Numbered from the stretch's first letter, positions 34,051 to 46,659 are shown. The stretch: 64,000 nucleotides of DNA from Streptomyces sp. NBC_00376 (GCF_036077095.1 NZ_CP107960.1:1736001-1800000); one strand, 5' to 3'. The notes: a model not told the origin generated them from the sequence alone. Numbers and translations: made by a program.

Positions 34051-34506
34051 TCAGCGCTTGCTGATCAGGCAGGTCAGCCTTGCCGTGCAGGTGAGCCGGG
34101 ACCGGCTGTCGGTGATCTCGACCTGGTAGGTGACCACCCGGTCGCCGCGGTGCAGCGGCGTGCAGACCCCGGTGACGAGTCCGCTGCGCGCCGACCGGTG
34201 GTGTGTGCAGGACAGTTCGAGCCCGGCGACCGCGCCACGGGGTGCAACGTGCATTCCGGCGGCCAGCGAGCCGAGCGTCTCGGCGAGGACGGCGTTGGCG
34301 CCGCCGTGCAGCCAGCCGAACGGCTGGCGGTTGCCCGCCACCGGCATGGTGCCGACCATCCGGTCGGCGTCCCACGAGGTGATCTCGATGCCCATCCGGG
34401 CGATCAGCTGCTCGTCGGCCAGCTCGGGCGGCACCGACAGGATGCTGCGGTTCGCCGGGCGCCGGGCCGCGCCGGCCCCGTCCGCTTCCACGGCGTTGCT
34501 GTTCAT
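34051..34506 (-). CDS. PaaI-type hot-dog thioesterase
   Basis: A 151-residue single hot-dog thioesterase. ATG 34504-34506 has a GGAGAGG site. The family motif HGGANAVLAETLGS lies near residue 67, with the Asn and Glu positions used for catalysis or CoA binding. It may release a finished polyketide chain as the free acid, needed before the lower chain is joined to the C5N amine by the ATP-dependent ligase. It heads the thioesterase, flavin reductase, ketoreductase operon and is divergent from the amide synthase gene; the 290-bp gap (34507-34796) must hold both promoters. Confidence 0.8.
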   Translation of the reverse strand: MNSNAVEADGAGAARRPANRSILSVPPELADEQLIARMGIEITSWDADRMVGTMPVAGNRQPFGWLHGGANAVLAETLGSLAAGMHVAPRGAVAGLELSCTHHRSARSGLVTGVCTPLHRGDRVVTYQVEITDSRSRLTCTARLTCLISKR

Positions 34507-34796
34507 CGTCGCCTCTCCAGGGTCGCGGGGCACTCCGCGGGACGCCCGCGGATCCCGTCCGGCGGGGGGCGAAGTCCCCACCGCCGACCGGTGTCCTGCG
34601 TACTGTCGCCCGCCCGGCGGGAGCCGCCAAGACCTGATCCACCTGCCCGAATCTCACCGCGGGGGCAGGGGCATCGGGCTGCACCTTCGGTCAGGGCAGT
34701 CGGGCCTTATGGCCGGCGACGCACTCCCCCGAGACTTCATCACGGCAAAGGCCGGTCACCACGTGACTCCCGTATCCACAGCCATCGGAGAATCCC

Positions 34797-35672
34797 TTGG
34801 AATCCGCCGCATTCAATTCGTCCACGTCTTCGGGTTCCGACGCGTTCCCGTGGAACGAGTACGTGCGCCGCCTGGGATACGACGGGCCGCTGGAGGCGAG
34901 TGCCGAATGCCTGCGGGCATTGTGCTCGGCCCATCTGCTCGCGATTCCGTACGAAATGCTCGACACGCTCGACGGCGAGGTACCGACGCTGGACCTCGCG
35001 GCCACCTTCGACCGGGTGGTGCGCCGGCGGCGCGGCGGGACGTGCCTGGAGACCACGCCCCTGTTCGGCGAGTTCCTGCGCACCCTCGGGTTCGGCGTGC
35101 GTCTGGTGGCCGGCCAGATGTGGCGGGTCAGCAACGAGTGGTGGCCGCACTGGGACCATCTGGCACTCGTCGTCGAGGCCGAGGGGCGCAGCCGGCTGGT
35201 CGACGTCGGCTTCCTGATGCTCTCCCCGCCGGAACCGCTGCTGATGGCCGACGAACCGCAGGAGCAGGGCGGCTGGCGGTTCCGGATGGTGGAACGCGAC
35301 GGCTACCGCACGGTACTGCGCGCCGGCGCGGACGGGGTCTGGGGGCCGGTCTACCGGATCGGTCACGAGCACCTGGAAGTCGCCGACTACGCCTGGATCG
35401 TCGACTTCCACCGCACCAACGAGGACTCCCCGCTCGCGGGGACGGTGCTCTGCTCCCGGGTGCTGCCCGACGGGAAGCTCGTGGTGATGGGCGACAACTT
35501 CCTGCGCGCGCGGGACGGCCGGCAGGAGCTGGAGTTCCTCGCCGATTCCGCCGAGGCGGAGCGGGCCCTGGCCGAGGTGCTGCACGGACATCCGCATCTG
35601 GTGGAAAAGGCGGTCGCCGCCTGGGAGAAGGCACGGGCGAACCGTCGAGAATCCCGGCGCCGAATCGTCTGA
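34797..35672 (+). CDS. Arylamine N-acetyltransferase-like amide synthase
   Basis: A 291-residue homologue of arylamine N-acetyltransferases. The catalytic triad is intact: Cys83 in RGGTCLETT, His121 in HWDHLALVV and Asp136 in LVDVGFL. I use the TTG start at 34797, which has GGAG 6 bases upstream. Such proteins close ansamycin macrolactams, and in manumycin-type clusters (AsuC2) one transfers the upper polyketide chain to the aryl amine of the mC7N core. It has an extended N-terminus of about 20 Ser-rich residues. It leads the KAS III/ACP/cyclohexane-unit operon. Confidence 0.88.
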   Translation: MESAAFNSSTSSGSDAFPWNEYVRRLGYDGPLEASAECLRALCSAHLLAIPYEMLDTLDGEVPTLDLAATFDRVVRRRRGGTCLETTPLFGEFLRTLGFGVRLVAGQMWRVSNEWWPHWDHLALVVEAEGRSRLVDVGFLMLSPPEPLLMADEPQEQGGWRFRMVERDGYRTVLRAGADGVWGPVYRIGHEHLEVADYAWIVDFHRTNEDSPLAGTVLCSRVLPDGKLVVMGDNFLRARDGRQELEFLADSAEAERALAEVLHGHPHLVEKAVAAWEKARANRRESRRRIV

Positions 35673-35718
35673 TCCCGCGTTCGACTTCTCCATTCCGAAA
35701 GTGAGTTGCAGACCAATC

Positions 35719-36771
35719 ATGAATAGTTCGGGCACCGAAGAGCGACCCTGGGGCGTGGGCATCCGGGCCATCGGCCGCTACCTGCCGGAGAAGAATCTCA
35801 GCAATGCCGATCTGGAGGAGATCCTCCTGACGCGGGACGACTGGATCCGGGCGAACATCGGCGTGGAGAACCGCCGGATGGCCGCCGAGGGCGAGTGGAC
35901 CTCGGATCTCGGCACGGCGGCGCTGCTGGACGCCTGCGACCGTTCGGGGATCACTCCGGCCGACGTCGACCTGGTCGTCTGCGGGACGTACACGCCGGAC
36001 AACATGACGCCGCCCACCGCGATGCTCGTCATCCGCAAGGCCGGTGCGACCGGCGCGACCGGCTTCGACATCAACAGCGGTGCCTGCCCGGGCGGGGTGT
36101 TCGCCCTGGACGTGGGCGCGAAGTACGTCGCCACCGGCCAGTTCCGCCGGGTCGCCGTGGTGATGGCGGATGTCAGCACCCGGACGATGGACTGGAAGGA
36201 CCCCGGGCCGGCGGTCATCTTCGGCGACGGCGCGGCCTGTTACCTCCTGGAGCGCTGCACCCCCGACCGCGGGATCGGCACCACGCTGCTGCGCAGCGAC
36301 CCGTCCGGCTACGAATCGGTCTGGGTGACCCGCGAGAAGCGCCAACGCCGCGACGGAACCCCCATGAGCAGCGGCTTCGGCGACAACTTCGGCTCGCTGG
36401 ACGGCAAGGCCGTGCACAGGTTCGCGGTCGGCCGGGTGCCGGGGTTCATCCAGGAGCTGCTGGACACCGCGGGCAGGACCGCCGACGACATCGACCTCTT
36501 CGCGCTGCACCAGGCGAACCTGTACATCCTGCAGGGGATCATGCGCGAACTCGGTGTGCCGATGGACCGGACGGTCATCAACATCCAGAAGTACGGGAAC
36601 ACTTCGGGCGCCAGTGTGCCCCTGGTGCTCAGGGAGGCCGAGGAGCTCGGCCGTCTCTCCCCCGGCGACCAGGTGGTGCTGACCGCGTTCGGCTCCGGCT
36701 TCAGCATGGGCGCCGCGCTGGTGCGCTGGTGCGGCCCGGAGGACTTCGAGCCCGTGGCGGTCGCGTCGTGA
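35719..36771 (+). CDS. KAS III-type ketosynthase A
   Basis: A 350-residue FabH-fold enzyme with a full triad: Cys123 in NSGACPGGVF, His264 in FALHQANLYI and Asn294 in KYGNTSGASV. It would prime a chain by condensing an acyl starter with malonyl-ACP. It carries an insertion near residues 200-225 (VTREKRQRRDGTPMSSGF) not found in the neighbouring KAS III, which may shape the starter pocket. The start context is weak: ATG 35719 is preferred over an upstream GTG. It overlaps the second KAS III by GTGA. With two primers in the cluster, one may accept the aryl (AHBA) starter and the other cyclohexanecarboxyl-CoA. Confidence 0.88.
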   Translation: MNSSGTEERPWGVGIRAIGRYLPEKNLSNADLEEILLTRDDWIRANIGVENRRMAAEGEWTSDLGTAALLDACDRSGITPADVDLVVCGTYTPDNMTPPTAMLVIRKAGATGATGFDINSGACPGGVFALDVGAKYVATGQFRRVAVVMADVSTRTMDWKDPGPAVIFGDGAACYLLERCTPDRGIGTTLLRSDPSGYESVWVTREKRQRRDGTPMSSGFGDNFGSLDGKAVHRFAVGRVPGFIQELLDTAGRTADDIDLFALHQANLYILQGIMRELGVPMDRTVINIQKYGNTSGASVPLVLREAEELGRLSPGDQVVLTAFGSGFSMGAALVRWCGPEDFEPVAVAS

Positions 36772-37853
36772 GCACCTCCTCGACCGCGGGCGCCGCGACG
36801 TTGCGCGGCGCGGCGACCGCTGTGCTGGGACTCGGTACCTACCTGCCTTCGCGGCCGGTCACCAACGCGATGATCTGCGAGCGGATCGACTCCTCGGACG
36901 AGTGGATCCGCAGCCGTTCCGGCATCCGGCTGCGGCACTGGGCCGACCCGTCGGAGACGGTGGAGTTCATGGCCGCCACCGCCGCCGAACGGGCCCTGGA
37001 GAACGCCGGGATCACCGCGGACCGGGTGGGCTGCGTCGTCGTCTCGACCGTCTCGCACCTGCACCAGTTCCCTTCGCTCGCGGCCGGGGTCGCGGACCGG
37101 ATCGGCGCACCGGCCCCCGGCGCGTTCGACATCTCGGCGGGCTGCGCCGGCTTCTGCTACGGCCTCGCCCTGGCCTCCGACATGGTGGCCGCCAAGAGCG
37201 CCTCGTACGTCCTGCTGATCGCGGTGGAACGGCTGTCCGAGCTGACCGACACCCGGGACAAGGGCACCGCCTTCCTGTTCGGTGACGGCGCCGGCGCGGT
37301 CGTCGTCGGCCCGAGCGGGCAGGCCGGCATCGGCCCGGTCGCCTGGGGTTCGGACGGCTCCCAGAAGGACACCATCCGCCAGAGCGCGTCCTGGAGCGCG
37401 CTGCGGGACGCCCCGGACGCCCCCTGGCCGCGGATCACCATGAACGGCCGCGAGGTGTTCAGGTGGGCCGCGTACCACCTCGGCCCGGTCGCCGAGCGCG
37501 CCCTGGAACGTGCCGGGGTGAGCACCGACGCGCTCGACTCCTTCATCCCGCACCAGGCCAATGCCCGGATCACCGACCAGCTGGTCAGCGAATTGAAGCT
37601 GCCGGACCACGTCTCGGTGGCCCGCAGCATCGAGACCCACGGCAACACCTCCGCCGTGTCCATCCCGCTCGCCATGCAGGAGATGCTCGCCACCGGCGCC
37701 GCGACGCCGGGCGGCCTCGCCCTGCTGCTGTCCTTCGGGACCGGCCTCGTCTGGGCGGGCCAGGTGATCCGGCTGCCCTCGGCGCCGGTGACCGCGCCCG
37801 TACCGGCCACCGCGCCTCCCGAACCCACCGATGACACCCGTCACGTCCGCTAG
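36768..37853 (+). CDS. KAS III-type ketosynthase B
   Basis: A 361-residue FabH-fold enzyme with Cys126 in SAGCAGFCYG, His262 in PHQANARITD and Asn293 in HGNTSAVSIP, close to canonical bacterial FabH. Its GTG start lies in the stop of the first KAS III. The C-terminus ends in an Ala/Pro/Thr-rich tail. Canonical motifs suggest that it takes a CoA-linked aliphatic starter, so I favour cyclohexanecarboxyl-CoA; its position just before the ACP and the cyclohexane cassette agrees. Whether the two KAS III work separately or as a heteromer cannot be seen. Confidence 0.88.
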   Translation: MSTSSTAGAATLRGAATAVLGLGTYLPSRPVTNAMICERIDSSDEWIRSRSGIRLRHWADPSETVEFMAATAAERALENAGITADRVGCVVVSTVSHLHQFPSLAAGVADRIGAPAPGAFDISAGCAGFCYGLALASDMVAAKSASYVLLIAVERLSELTDTRDKGTAFLFGDGAGAVVVGPSGQAGIGPVAWGSDGSQKDTIRQSASWSALRDAPDAPWPRITMNGREVFRWAAYHLGPVAERALERAGVSTDALDSFIPHQANARITDQLVSELKLPDHVSVARSIETHGNTSAVSIPLAMQEMLATGAATPGGLALLLSFGTGLVWAGQVIRLPSAPVTAPVPATAPPEPTDDTRHVR

Positions 37854-37863
37854 GAGACCGACC

Positions 37864-38118
37864 ATGAGCACCGTTCAGAGCGACACCCTGCAGATCCTCA
37901 AGGAGATCCTCGACGAGGTCGCCGAGATCCCGGCCGACCAGGTGGCCCTGGAGTCCTCGTTCGTCGACGACCTGGAACTCGACTCGCTGTCGATCGTGTC
38001 CGTGTTCGTCCTGGTCCAGCGCCGCTTCGGCGTCGAGGTGCCGAACGAGATCTTCGACCGGCTCAGCACGGTGGGCCGCGCCGTCGCCTACCTGGAGCAC
38101 GGCGCGATCCCGGAATGA
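37864..38118 (+). CDS. Acyl carrier protein 3
   Basis: An 84-residue ACP that is more canonical than the other two: the phosphopantetheine Ser40 lies in DDLELDSLSIVSV, followed by RRFGVEVPNEIFDRLSTVGRAVAYL. ATG 37864 follows AGGAG. It comes 10 bp after the second KAS III and 42 bp before the EPSPS/ligase fusion, so it is the natural partner for cyclohexane-primed chain initiation. Confidence 0.9.
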   Translation: MSTVQSDTLQILKEILDEVAEIPADQVALESSFVDDLELDSLSIVSVFVLVQRRFGVEVPNEIFDRLSTVGRAVAYLEHGAIPE

Positions 38119-38160
38119 GCCGCCGCCCCGCCCCGACCCGCCGAGCCGGAAAGGCAGTTC

Positions 38161-41108
<2,948 letters not shown>

Positions 41109-41112
<4 letters not shown>

Positions 41113-42293
41113 ACGCCACAGACGTCGCCCCCCGCACACCGGCCCTCGACCCGGCGGTGTTCGCGCGGCTCCGGGCCGAGATCGCCGAGTACGTCGCCGG
41201 GCCCGCCGAGGCGTGGGCCGACCGGATCGAGTCCTCGGGCACGGTGCCGGAGGATCTGTGGACCGAGCTGCGCGAGCGCGGCTATCTGTCGCTGGCCGCG
41301 CCACCCGAGTACGGCGGGCGTGGCGTCTCGTTCCCGCAGTGGATGGAGCTGATCGAGCTGTTCGCCCGCTCGCACGCCTCGATCCGGATGATCGTCCACG
41401 TGGTCAACGGCACCTGGCGGGCGATGGACGGGTTCGCCACCCCCGAGCAGCGCGAGCGGTTCGTGCTGCCTTCGGTCGCGGGCCGGATCAGGGTCGCCTT
41501 CACGCTGACCGAACCGCAGGCCGGCTCCGGCGCGGACCTGCGCTCGACCGTGGTCAGGGAAGGCGACACGTACTACCTGACCGGCGCGAAGCACCTGATC
41601 ACCTTCGGAGTGCGCTGCGACTACTGGCTGCTGGCCGCGCGGGTGGCGGGCAGCAACGGCCACGAGGGAACGGTGGCGCTCATGGTGCCGCGCGACGCTC
41701 CCGGAGTGACGGTCGAGGACACCTCGCAGACCATGGGCGTGGTGGGCACCGACCACGCCCGGCTGACCTTCGACCGCACTCCCGTGCCGGTGGCCCACCG
41801 CCTCGGCGCCGAGGGGGACGGCCTGGCGGTCGCCCTGGGCGGTTTCCTGACGCCGTCCCGGATCTCGGTGGCGATGAGCTGTGTGGGGCTGGCGAGCCGG
41901 GCCCAGGAGCTGGCGCTGGAGTACGCCCGCGGCCGGGTGACCTTCGGCAAGCCGCTGACCTCCCGTCAGGCCCTGCAGTTCATGCTCGCGGAGAACGAGG
42001 CCGATATCGAGGCGAGCCGTCAGCTGGCCCTGCACGCGGCGCGCCGCTGGGAGGCAGGCGGGCGGGACGCGGCGAAGCTCTCCTCGATGGCCAAGCTGAC
42101 GGCGGTCGACATGCTCACCCGGGTCACCGACAAGGCCCTTCAGGTGCACGGGGGTTCGGGGTACTGGAAGAGCAGCCCCATCGAGCGGGTCTACCGGGAC
42201 GCACGGGCCCAGCGCTTCGAGGAGGGGACCAACGAGATCCAGAAGGCGGTCGTGTTCCGGGAGCTCCTGAGCGGTGCGGAGGCCGGCCTGTGA
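41109..42293 (+). CDS. Acyl-CoA dehydrogenase (cyclohexanecarboxyl-CoA pathway)
   Basis: A 394-residue FAD acyl-CoA dehydrogenase. Motifs are [18 protein letters not shown] near residue 138, the [15 protein letters not shown] region, [12 protein letters not shown] near 280, [18 protein letters not shown] near 345 and the catalytic Glu in [10 protein letters not shown] near 370. It overlaps the fusion gene by ATGA. In the shikimate-to-cyclohexanecarboxyl-CoA route, ring double bonds are introduced and moved while hydroxyls are lost, and an acyl-CoA dehydrogenase is one of the known components. It could also act in reverse as a reductase-type step; this is not decidable from sequence. Confidence 0.88.
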
Positions 42294-43123
42294 GCCCCGT
42301 CGCCGAACAGTTCAAGGACCGGATCGTGCTGATCACCGGCGCGTCCAGGGGGATCGGCAGGGCGCTCGCGCTGACCCTGGGCCGGGGCGGTGCCACCGTG
42401 GTGGTGAACTACAAGAAGAACGCCGATCTGGCGGGCAGGACGGTGGCCGATCTGGAGGAGGCCGGCGGCCGGGGCCTCGCCGTGCGGGCGGACGTGGAGT
42501 CGGTGGAGGGCGTCGAGGAGCTGTTCGCGACGGTGCGGGCGGAGTTCGGGCGCCTCGACCACTTCGTCTCCAACGCGGCGGCCGGCGCGTTCAAGAACAT
42601 CATGGATCTGAAGCCGCACCATCTGGACCGGTCGTACGCGATGAACCTCCGGCCGTTCGTGCTCGGCGCCCAGCAGGCCGTCCGGCTGATGGACGACGGG
42701 GGGCGGATCGTGGCGCTGTCGAGCTACGGGAGCATCCGCGCCTATCCGACGTACGCCGCGCTCGGGTCGATGAAGGCGGCGCTGGAGTCCTGGGTGCGTT
42801 ACATGGCGCTGGAGTTCGCTCCGTACGGCGTCAATGTGAACGCGGTGAACGGCGGGCTGATCGATTCGGACTCGCTGGAGTTCTTCTACGGCGTGCCCGG
42901 CATGCCCAGCATGGACACGGTGCTCGACCGGATCCCGAAGGGCAGGCCCGGCAGTGTCCAGGAGGTGGCGGATGCGATCGCCTTCCTGCTCTCGCCCGCC
43001 TCGGAGTACGTCACCGGGCAGACCCTGGTGGTGGACGGTGGCCTGAGCGTGGTCGCCCCGCCGTTCTTCGCCGACGCCTCCGCACCGCTCAGCCTGCCGC
43101 CGCGGCCGGTCCGGGAGGGCTGA
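42290..43123 (+). CDS. chcA: ChcA-like 1-cyclohexenylcarbonyl-CoA reductase (SDR)
   Basis: A 277-residue SDR. The cofactor motif is TGASRGIG (residues 16-23). The active site reads Tyr155-x6-Lys162 (YAALGSMK) instead of the usual Y-x3-K, which marks FabI/FabL-type enoyl reductases and ChcA, the enoyl-CoA reductase that acts several times in cyclohexanecarboxyl-CoA formation. [11 protein letters not shown] near residue 94 is also typical of this group. Length and context (ACAD, CoA ligase, EPSPS-like domain, dienoyl reductase) support ChcA. The GTG start overlaps the dehydrogenase stop. Confidence 0.85.
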   Translation: MSPVAEQFKDRIVLITGASRGIGRALALTLGRGGATVVVNYKKNADLAGRTVADLEEAGGRGLAVRADVESVEGVEELFATVRAEFGRLDHFVSNAAAGAFKNIMDLKPHHLDRSYAMNLRPFVLGAQQAVRLMDDGGRIVALSSYGSIRAYPTYAALGSMKAALESWVRYMALEFAPYGVNVNAVNGGLIDSDSLEFFYGVPGMPSMDTVLDRIPKGRPGSVQEVADAIAFLLSPASEYVTGQTLVVDGGLSVVAPPFFADASAPLSLPPRPVREG

Positions 43124-43166
43124 GAAGGCACCGCGCTCCGGTCCGATCCGAACGAAAGGCCCTCAG

Positions 43167-45170
43167 GTGCTGAAGCACGTGTTCCGCCCCGGCGACATGG
43201 GCGGGCTGACTCTCGCCAACCGGATCGTCATGGGTGCCATGCACCTCAACCTGGAGACGCGCGAGGACGGCGGCGCCGCCATGGCCGCCTTCTACGCCGA
43301 GCGCGCCCGGGGCGGCGCCGGGCTCATCGTCACCGGAGGCTGCGCGGTGAGCCCGGAAGGCTCCGGCGGGCGGCACTACGCCCGGATCGACGACCCCGCC
43401 CGGCACCGGGCCCTCGGGGCCTGGGCGGACGCCGTCCACCACGAGGGCGGGCGCATCGCCCTTCAGCTCTTCCACGCCGGCCGCTACACGTCGGCGGCGG
43501 CGACCGGCCGCACCCCGGTCGCGCCGTCGGCGGTGCCGGGCCCCTTCGGGGTGCCGCGGGCACTGGACGAGGACGGCATCGCGCACCTGCTCGACGCGTT
43601 CGCGGCGGGCGCGGCGCGCGCCCGCGAGCTGGGCTTCGACGCGGTGGAGGTGATGGCCTCCGAGGGCTATCTGCTCAACCAGTTCCTCTCGCCGCTGACC
43701 AATCTGCGCGAGGACCGCTGGGGCGGTGACGCCCGGCGCCGGACGCGGTTCCCGCTCGCGGTGCTGGACGCCGTACGGGCATCGACCGGGCCGGATTTCC
43801 CCGTGCTGTTCCGGATCTCCGGCGCCGACCTGATGGAGGGGTCCAGTACTGCGGACGAGGTCCAGCGGTTCGCCCGCCTGCTGGCCCGCGCCGGGGTCGC
43901 GGCGCTCAACGTGGGCGTCGGCTGGCACGAGTCCCGGACGCCGACGGTGCAGAGCATCGTGGAGCCGGGCGCCTGGGTCGGCCACGCCACTCGGATCCGC
44001 CGGTCGCTGCGGCGGGCCGGACTGTCCACCCCGGTGATCGCCTCCAACCGGATCAACCGGCTGGAGCTCGCGGAGCGGGTCCTGGCCCGCGGGGACGCCG
44101 ACTTCGTCTCCATGGCCCGTCCGTTCCTGGCCGACCCGGCGATCGTCCGCAAGTCCCGTCTGGTGAACGGCCCGGCACCGAATGTCTGCATCGCCTGCAA
44201 CGAGGCGTGCATCGACCGCTCGCTCGGCGACGAGCCGGTCTCCTGCCTGGTCAACCCGCGGGCCGGGCGGGAGACCGAGTTCCCGGTGCCCGTGCGTCGG
44301 CGCAGTGCCGGGCGTGGCCGTTTCGCGGTGGTCGGCGGCGGCCCTGCCGGGCTGGAGGGCGCTCGGGCGCTGGCCTCGCTCGGCCACCGGGTGGAGCTCT
44401 TCGAGGCCGGGGCCGAACTCGGCGGCCAGTTCCGGCTCGCCCGGCTCGTCCCCGGCAAGGCGGACTTCGGCGCCACTGTCGGGTACTTCGCCGGGGAGCT
44501 GCGACGGCTCGGGGTGACGGTGCGTCTGAACCACCCCGTCGACGCCTCGGAGGCCAAGTCGCTGCGGCGCTTCGACGGCGTGCTGGTGGCGACGGGGGTG
44601 CTTCCGCGGCCGGCCGGTCTGCCGGGCGAGCACCTGCCCCACGTCGTCGACTACCGGCAGGCGTTCGCCCGCCCGGAAGCGCTGGGCGAACGGGTCGTGG
44701 TGATCGGCGGCGGCGGCATCGCCGTGGACCTGGCGCATCTGCTGACACCGCTCCGCTCGGTGACGCTGCTGCGCCGCTCGGGCCGGATCGGCGACGGCAT
44801 GGGCCGCAGCACCCGCTGGGCGGTGCTGGCCGAGCTGAGACGGCACGGCGCCGAGTGGCTGACCGGTGTCCGCTACGAGGCCGTCCTGCCGGGCGGGGTC
44901 CTGCTGACCGACATGGACGGGGTGCGGCGGCTGCTGCCCGCCGACTCGGTGGTGATCGCGGCCGGGCAGGTTCCGGCGGACGGCCTGCGTCCGCCGCTGA
45001 CCGGGCTGGGCATCCCGTTCCGGCTGGTGGGCGGCGCGGCCGACGCCCGCGGCCTGAACGCCGTCCGCGCGGTCGAGCAGGGGCTGCGGGCCGCGTACGA
45101 ACTCGGGAGCGGAAGAGCCCCGTCCGTGCCCCGCTCGCCGGAGCGGCGGGTTCCGACGCCGGGCCGCTGA
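43167..45170 (+). CDS. FadH-like 2,4-dienoyl-CoA reductase (OYE / Fe-S / FAD)
   Basis: A 667-residue flavoprotein of the 2,4-dienoyl-CoA reductase family. Residues 1-330 are an Old-Yellow-Enzyme FMN barrel (FHAGRYTS, NQFLSPLTNLREDRWGG). The 4Fe-4S ligands are Cys341, Cys344, Cys348 and Cys360 (CIACNEAC...SCLVNP). The rest has two Rossmann motifs, VVGGGPAGLEGARAL near residue 390 and VVIGGGGIAVDLA near 512, for FAD and NAD(P)H. It would reduce a cyclohexadiene-carbonyl-CoA intermediate of the cyclohexane unit. GTG 43167 has CGAAAGG upstream. It is the last gene of the long operon starting at 34797; a perfect palindrome follows. Confidence 0.88.
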   Translation: MLKHVFRPGDMGGLTLANRIVMGAMHLNLETREDGGAAMAAFYAERARGGAGLIVTGGCAVSPEGSGGRHYARIDDPARHRALGAWADAVHHEGGRIALQLFHAGRYTSAAATGRTPVAPSAVPGPFGVPRALDEDGIAHLLDAFAAGAARARELGFDAVEVMASEGYLLNQFLSPLTNLREDRWGGDARRRTRFPLAVLDAVRASTGPDFPVLFRISGADLMEGSSTADEVQRFARLLARAGVAALNVGVGWHESRTPTVQSIVEPGAWVGHATRIRRSLRRAGLSTPVIASNRINRLELAERVLARGDADFVSMARPFLADPAIVRKSRLVNGPAPNVCIACNEACIDRSLGDEPVSCLVNPRAGRETEFPVPVRRRSAGRGRFAVVGGGPAGLEGARALASLGHRVELFEAGAELGGQFRLARLVPGKADFGATVGYFAGELRRLGVTVRLNHPVDASEAKSLRRFDGVLVATGVLPRPAGLPGEHLPHVVDYRQAFARPEALGERVVVIGGGGIAVDLAHLLTPLRSVTLLRRSGRIGDGMGRSTRWAVLAELRRHGAEWLTGVRYEAVLPGGVLLTDMDGVRRLLPADSVVIAAGQVPADGLRPPLTGLGIPFRLVGGAADARGLNAVRAVEQGLRAAYELGSGRAPSVPRSPERRVPTPGR

Positions 45171-45180
45171 CACCGCGGCC

Positions 45181-45210
45181 GGAGGGCGTCCCCGGCCGGG
45201 GACGCCCTCC
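45181..45210. terminator. 30-bp perfect palindrome between convergent genes
   Basis: GGAGGGCGTCCCCGG is followed without spacer by its exact complement, in the 59-bp gap between the FadH-like gene and the convergent FAD monooxygenase gene. It is a likely bidirectional terminator. Confidence 0.8.
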
Positions 45211-45229
45211 ATCGGTTCCGTACGCGTGC

Positions 45230-46453
45230 TCAGGCCCGGACATCTCTCCCGCCGAGCTGCGCGACGAGCTCCGGGGGCAGTGCGGTCATCACGTCGATGA
45301 AGTCCTCGTGCGCGCCCTTCACCGCCGGTGTGGTGCCGTAGCCCAGCGCCTGCAGATTCCACTGGAGGTCCTGCAGCCGTTCGACGTGCGGGCGGCGCAC
45401 CCGCTCGTAGTCCTCGATCGCCGCCGGGTCGCCGGAGGTGAGGGCCTTGCCGATCGCCCTGGCCGCCGACGCGGCACCCTGCAGCGACTGGTTGAGCCCC
45501 TGGCCGCCGAGCGTGTGGAGCCCGTGCACGCTCTCACCGACCAGCAGCACCCGGCCGACCCGCCAGGAGGGAGCCCGCCAGAGCGAGAAACCCAGCCGCA
45601 TCACCGGCGAGGTACGGCCGCCGACCGTGCCCAGCCACTCGGACAGCTCGGGGTCGACCTCCTTGATCTGTTCGGCCAGCTCGGCCGGACCGCCCTGTTC
45701 CAGTTGCTTCTCCTGGTCCCGGTCGGGCGACCAGACAATGGCCGACGAGGGGCCCGGAGTGGGGATGGTGAAGAGGGCGCGCGGAGCCCGGTGGCGTACC
45801 AGCAGGACGGATTCGCGCCCCGGTACATCCGGTGCGACCAGCAGCCAGGCCGGCCGGTCGAAGGCCGAGACCTCCAGCCGGACGCCCACCAGGTCGCGCA
45901 GCGCGGACTGCCGGCCGTCGGCGGCCACGGCGTAACGGGCCGCGATGCGTCGCCGCGCGGGCACGCCGCCGTCCTGCCCGGCGGCCCGTTCGAAGCCGAG
46001 CACGACGCGCTCGTCGTCCTGCTCCACCGAGACGACACCTTCGCCGGTCAGCACGGTGGCACGCGGCTGCGCGCGCAGCTCGGCGAGCAGTGCCTGGACG
46101 GTGGTCCCGGTCGGCACGGTGAGACCGTACGGCCGGGCGATCCCGGCGTGGTCGGCGTACCGCCAGCGGGAGAGCATTCCCGTGCTGCCGTGGTCGTCCA
46201 CGCCCAAGACCTTCCGGCCGGCCGCGGTGAGTTGCTCGTCGATGCCCGAGGCGGCCAGCAGTCCGAGAGTCGGCGGGGCCAGCAGCGGTGAGATCCCCGC
46301 CCCGGCGGCCTCGAACTCGGGCTGGGAGAAGACCAGTACGACCGACTGGCCGGCCCTCGCGCACAGCAGCGCGCCGTACAGGGCGGTGGCTCCGCCGCCG
46401 ACCACGCACACGTCCGTTTCCAGGCCGCTCAGGTCGGGATCTGTTGTCGTCAT
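45230..46453 (-). CDS. FAD-dependent monooxygenase (candidate epoxidase of the mC7N core)
   Basis: A 407-residue class A flavoprotein monooxygenase. ATG 46451-46453 has a GGAGG site. The dinucleotide motif is CVVGGGATALYGALLCARAG near residue 17, a DG-type motif AADGRQSALRDLVG near 180, and the second FAD motif LLVGESVHGLHTLGGQGLNQSLQG near 300, where the usual Gly-Asp is Gly-Glu. Manumycin-type compounds carry an epoxide on the mC7N ring, and in asukamycin a flavin monooxygenase (AsuE3) acts after C4 hydroxylation; this is my candidate. It is divergent from the PPTase gene. Confidence 0.82.
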   Translation of the reverse strand: MTTTDPDLSGLETDVCVVGGGATALYGALLCARAGQSVVLVFSQPEFEAAGAGISPLLAPPTLGLLAASGIDEQLTAAGRKVLGVDDHGSTGMLSRWRYADHAGIARPYGLTVPTGTTVQALLAELRAQPRATVLTGEGVVSVEQDDERVVLGFERAAGQDGGVPARRRIAARYAVAADGRQSALRDLVGVRLEVSAFDRPAWLLVAPDVPGRESVLLVRHRAPRALFTIPTPGPSSAIVWSPDRDQEKQLEQGGPAELAEQIKEVDPELSEWLGTVGGRTSPVMRLGFSLWRAPSWRVGRVLLVGESVHGLHTLGGQGLNQSLQGAASAARAIGKALTSGDPAAIEDYERVRRPHVERLQDLQWNLQALGYGTTPAVKGAHEDFIDVMTALPPELVAQLGGRDVRA

Positions 46454-46659
46454 CGATGGCCTCCGTACAGGCGTCGGCAGATTCGAGAGCATCCTCACAG
46501 CAGCCGGCGCCCTGTCGGGAGGCCGACCCGAGGGGGCCTTCCGGAGTCCGCCGCTGCCACCTCCGGGCTACCCGATCGGGCAGCCCGACCGGCGTCGGCG
46601 GAATGAACGGGGGGTTACGAAGAGTCACATTCATATGCGGGCATCGCGGGATCTGGAAC

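Noticed and set aside
34674..34706. Three TCGGNC-type heptamers before the amide synthase gene as SARP boxes
   Set aside because: They recur at 13-bp rather than 11- or 22-bp spacing, and the sequence is common in this GC context, so the match is not convincing.
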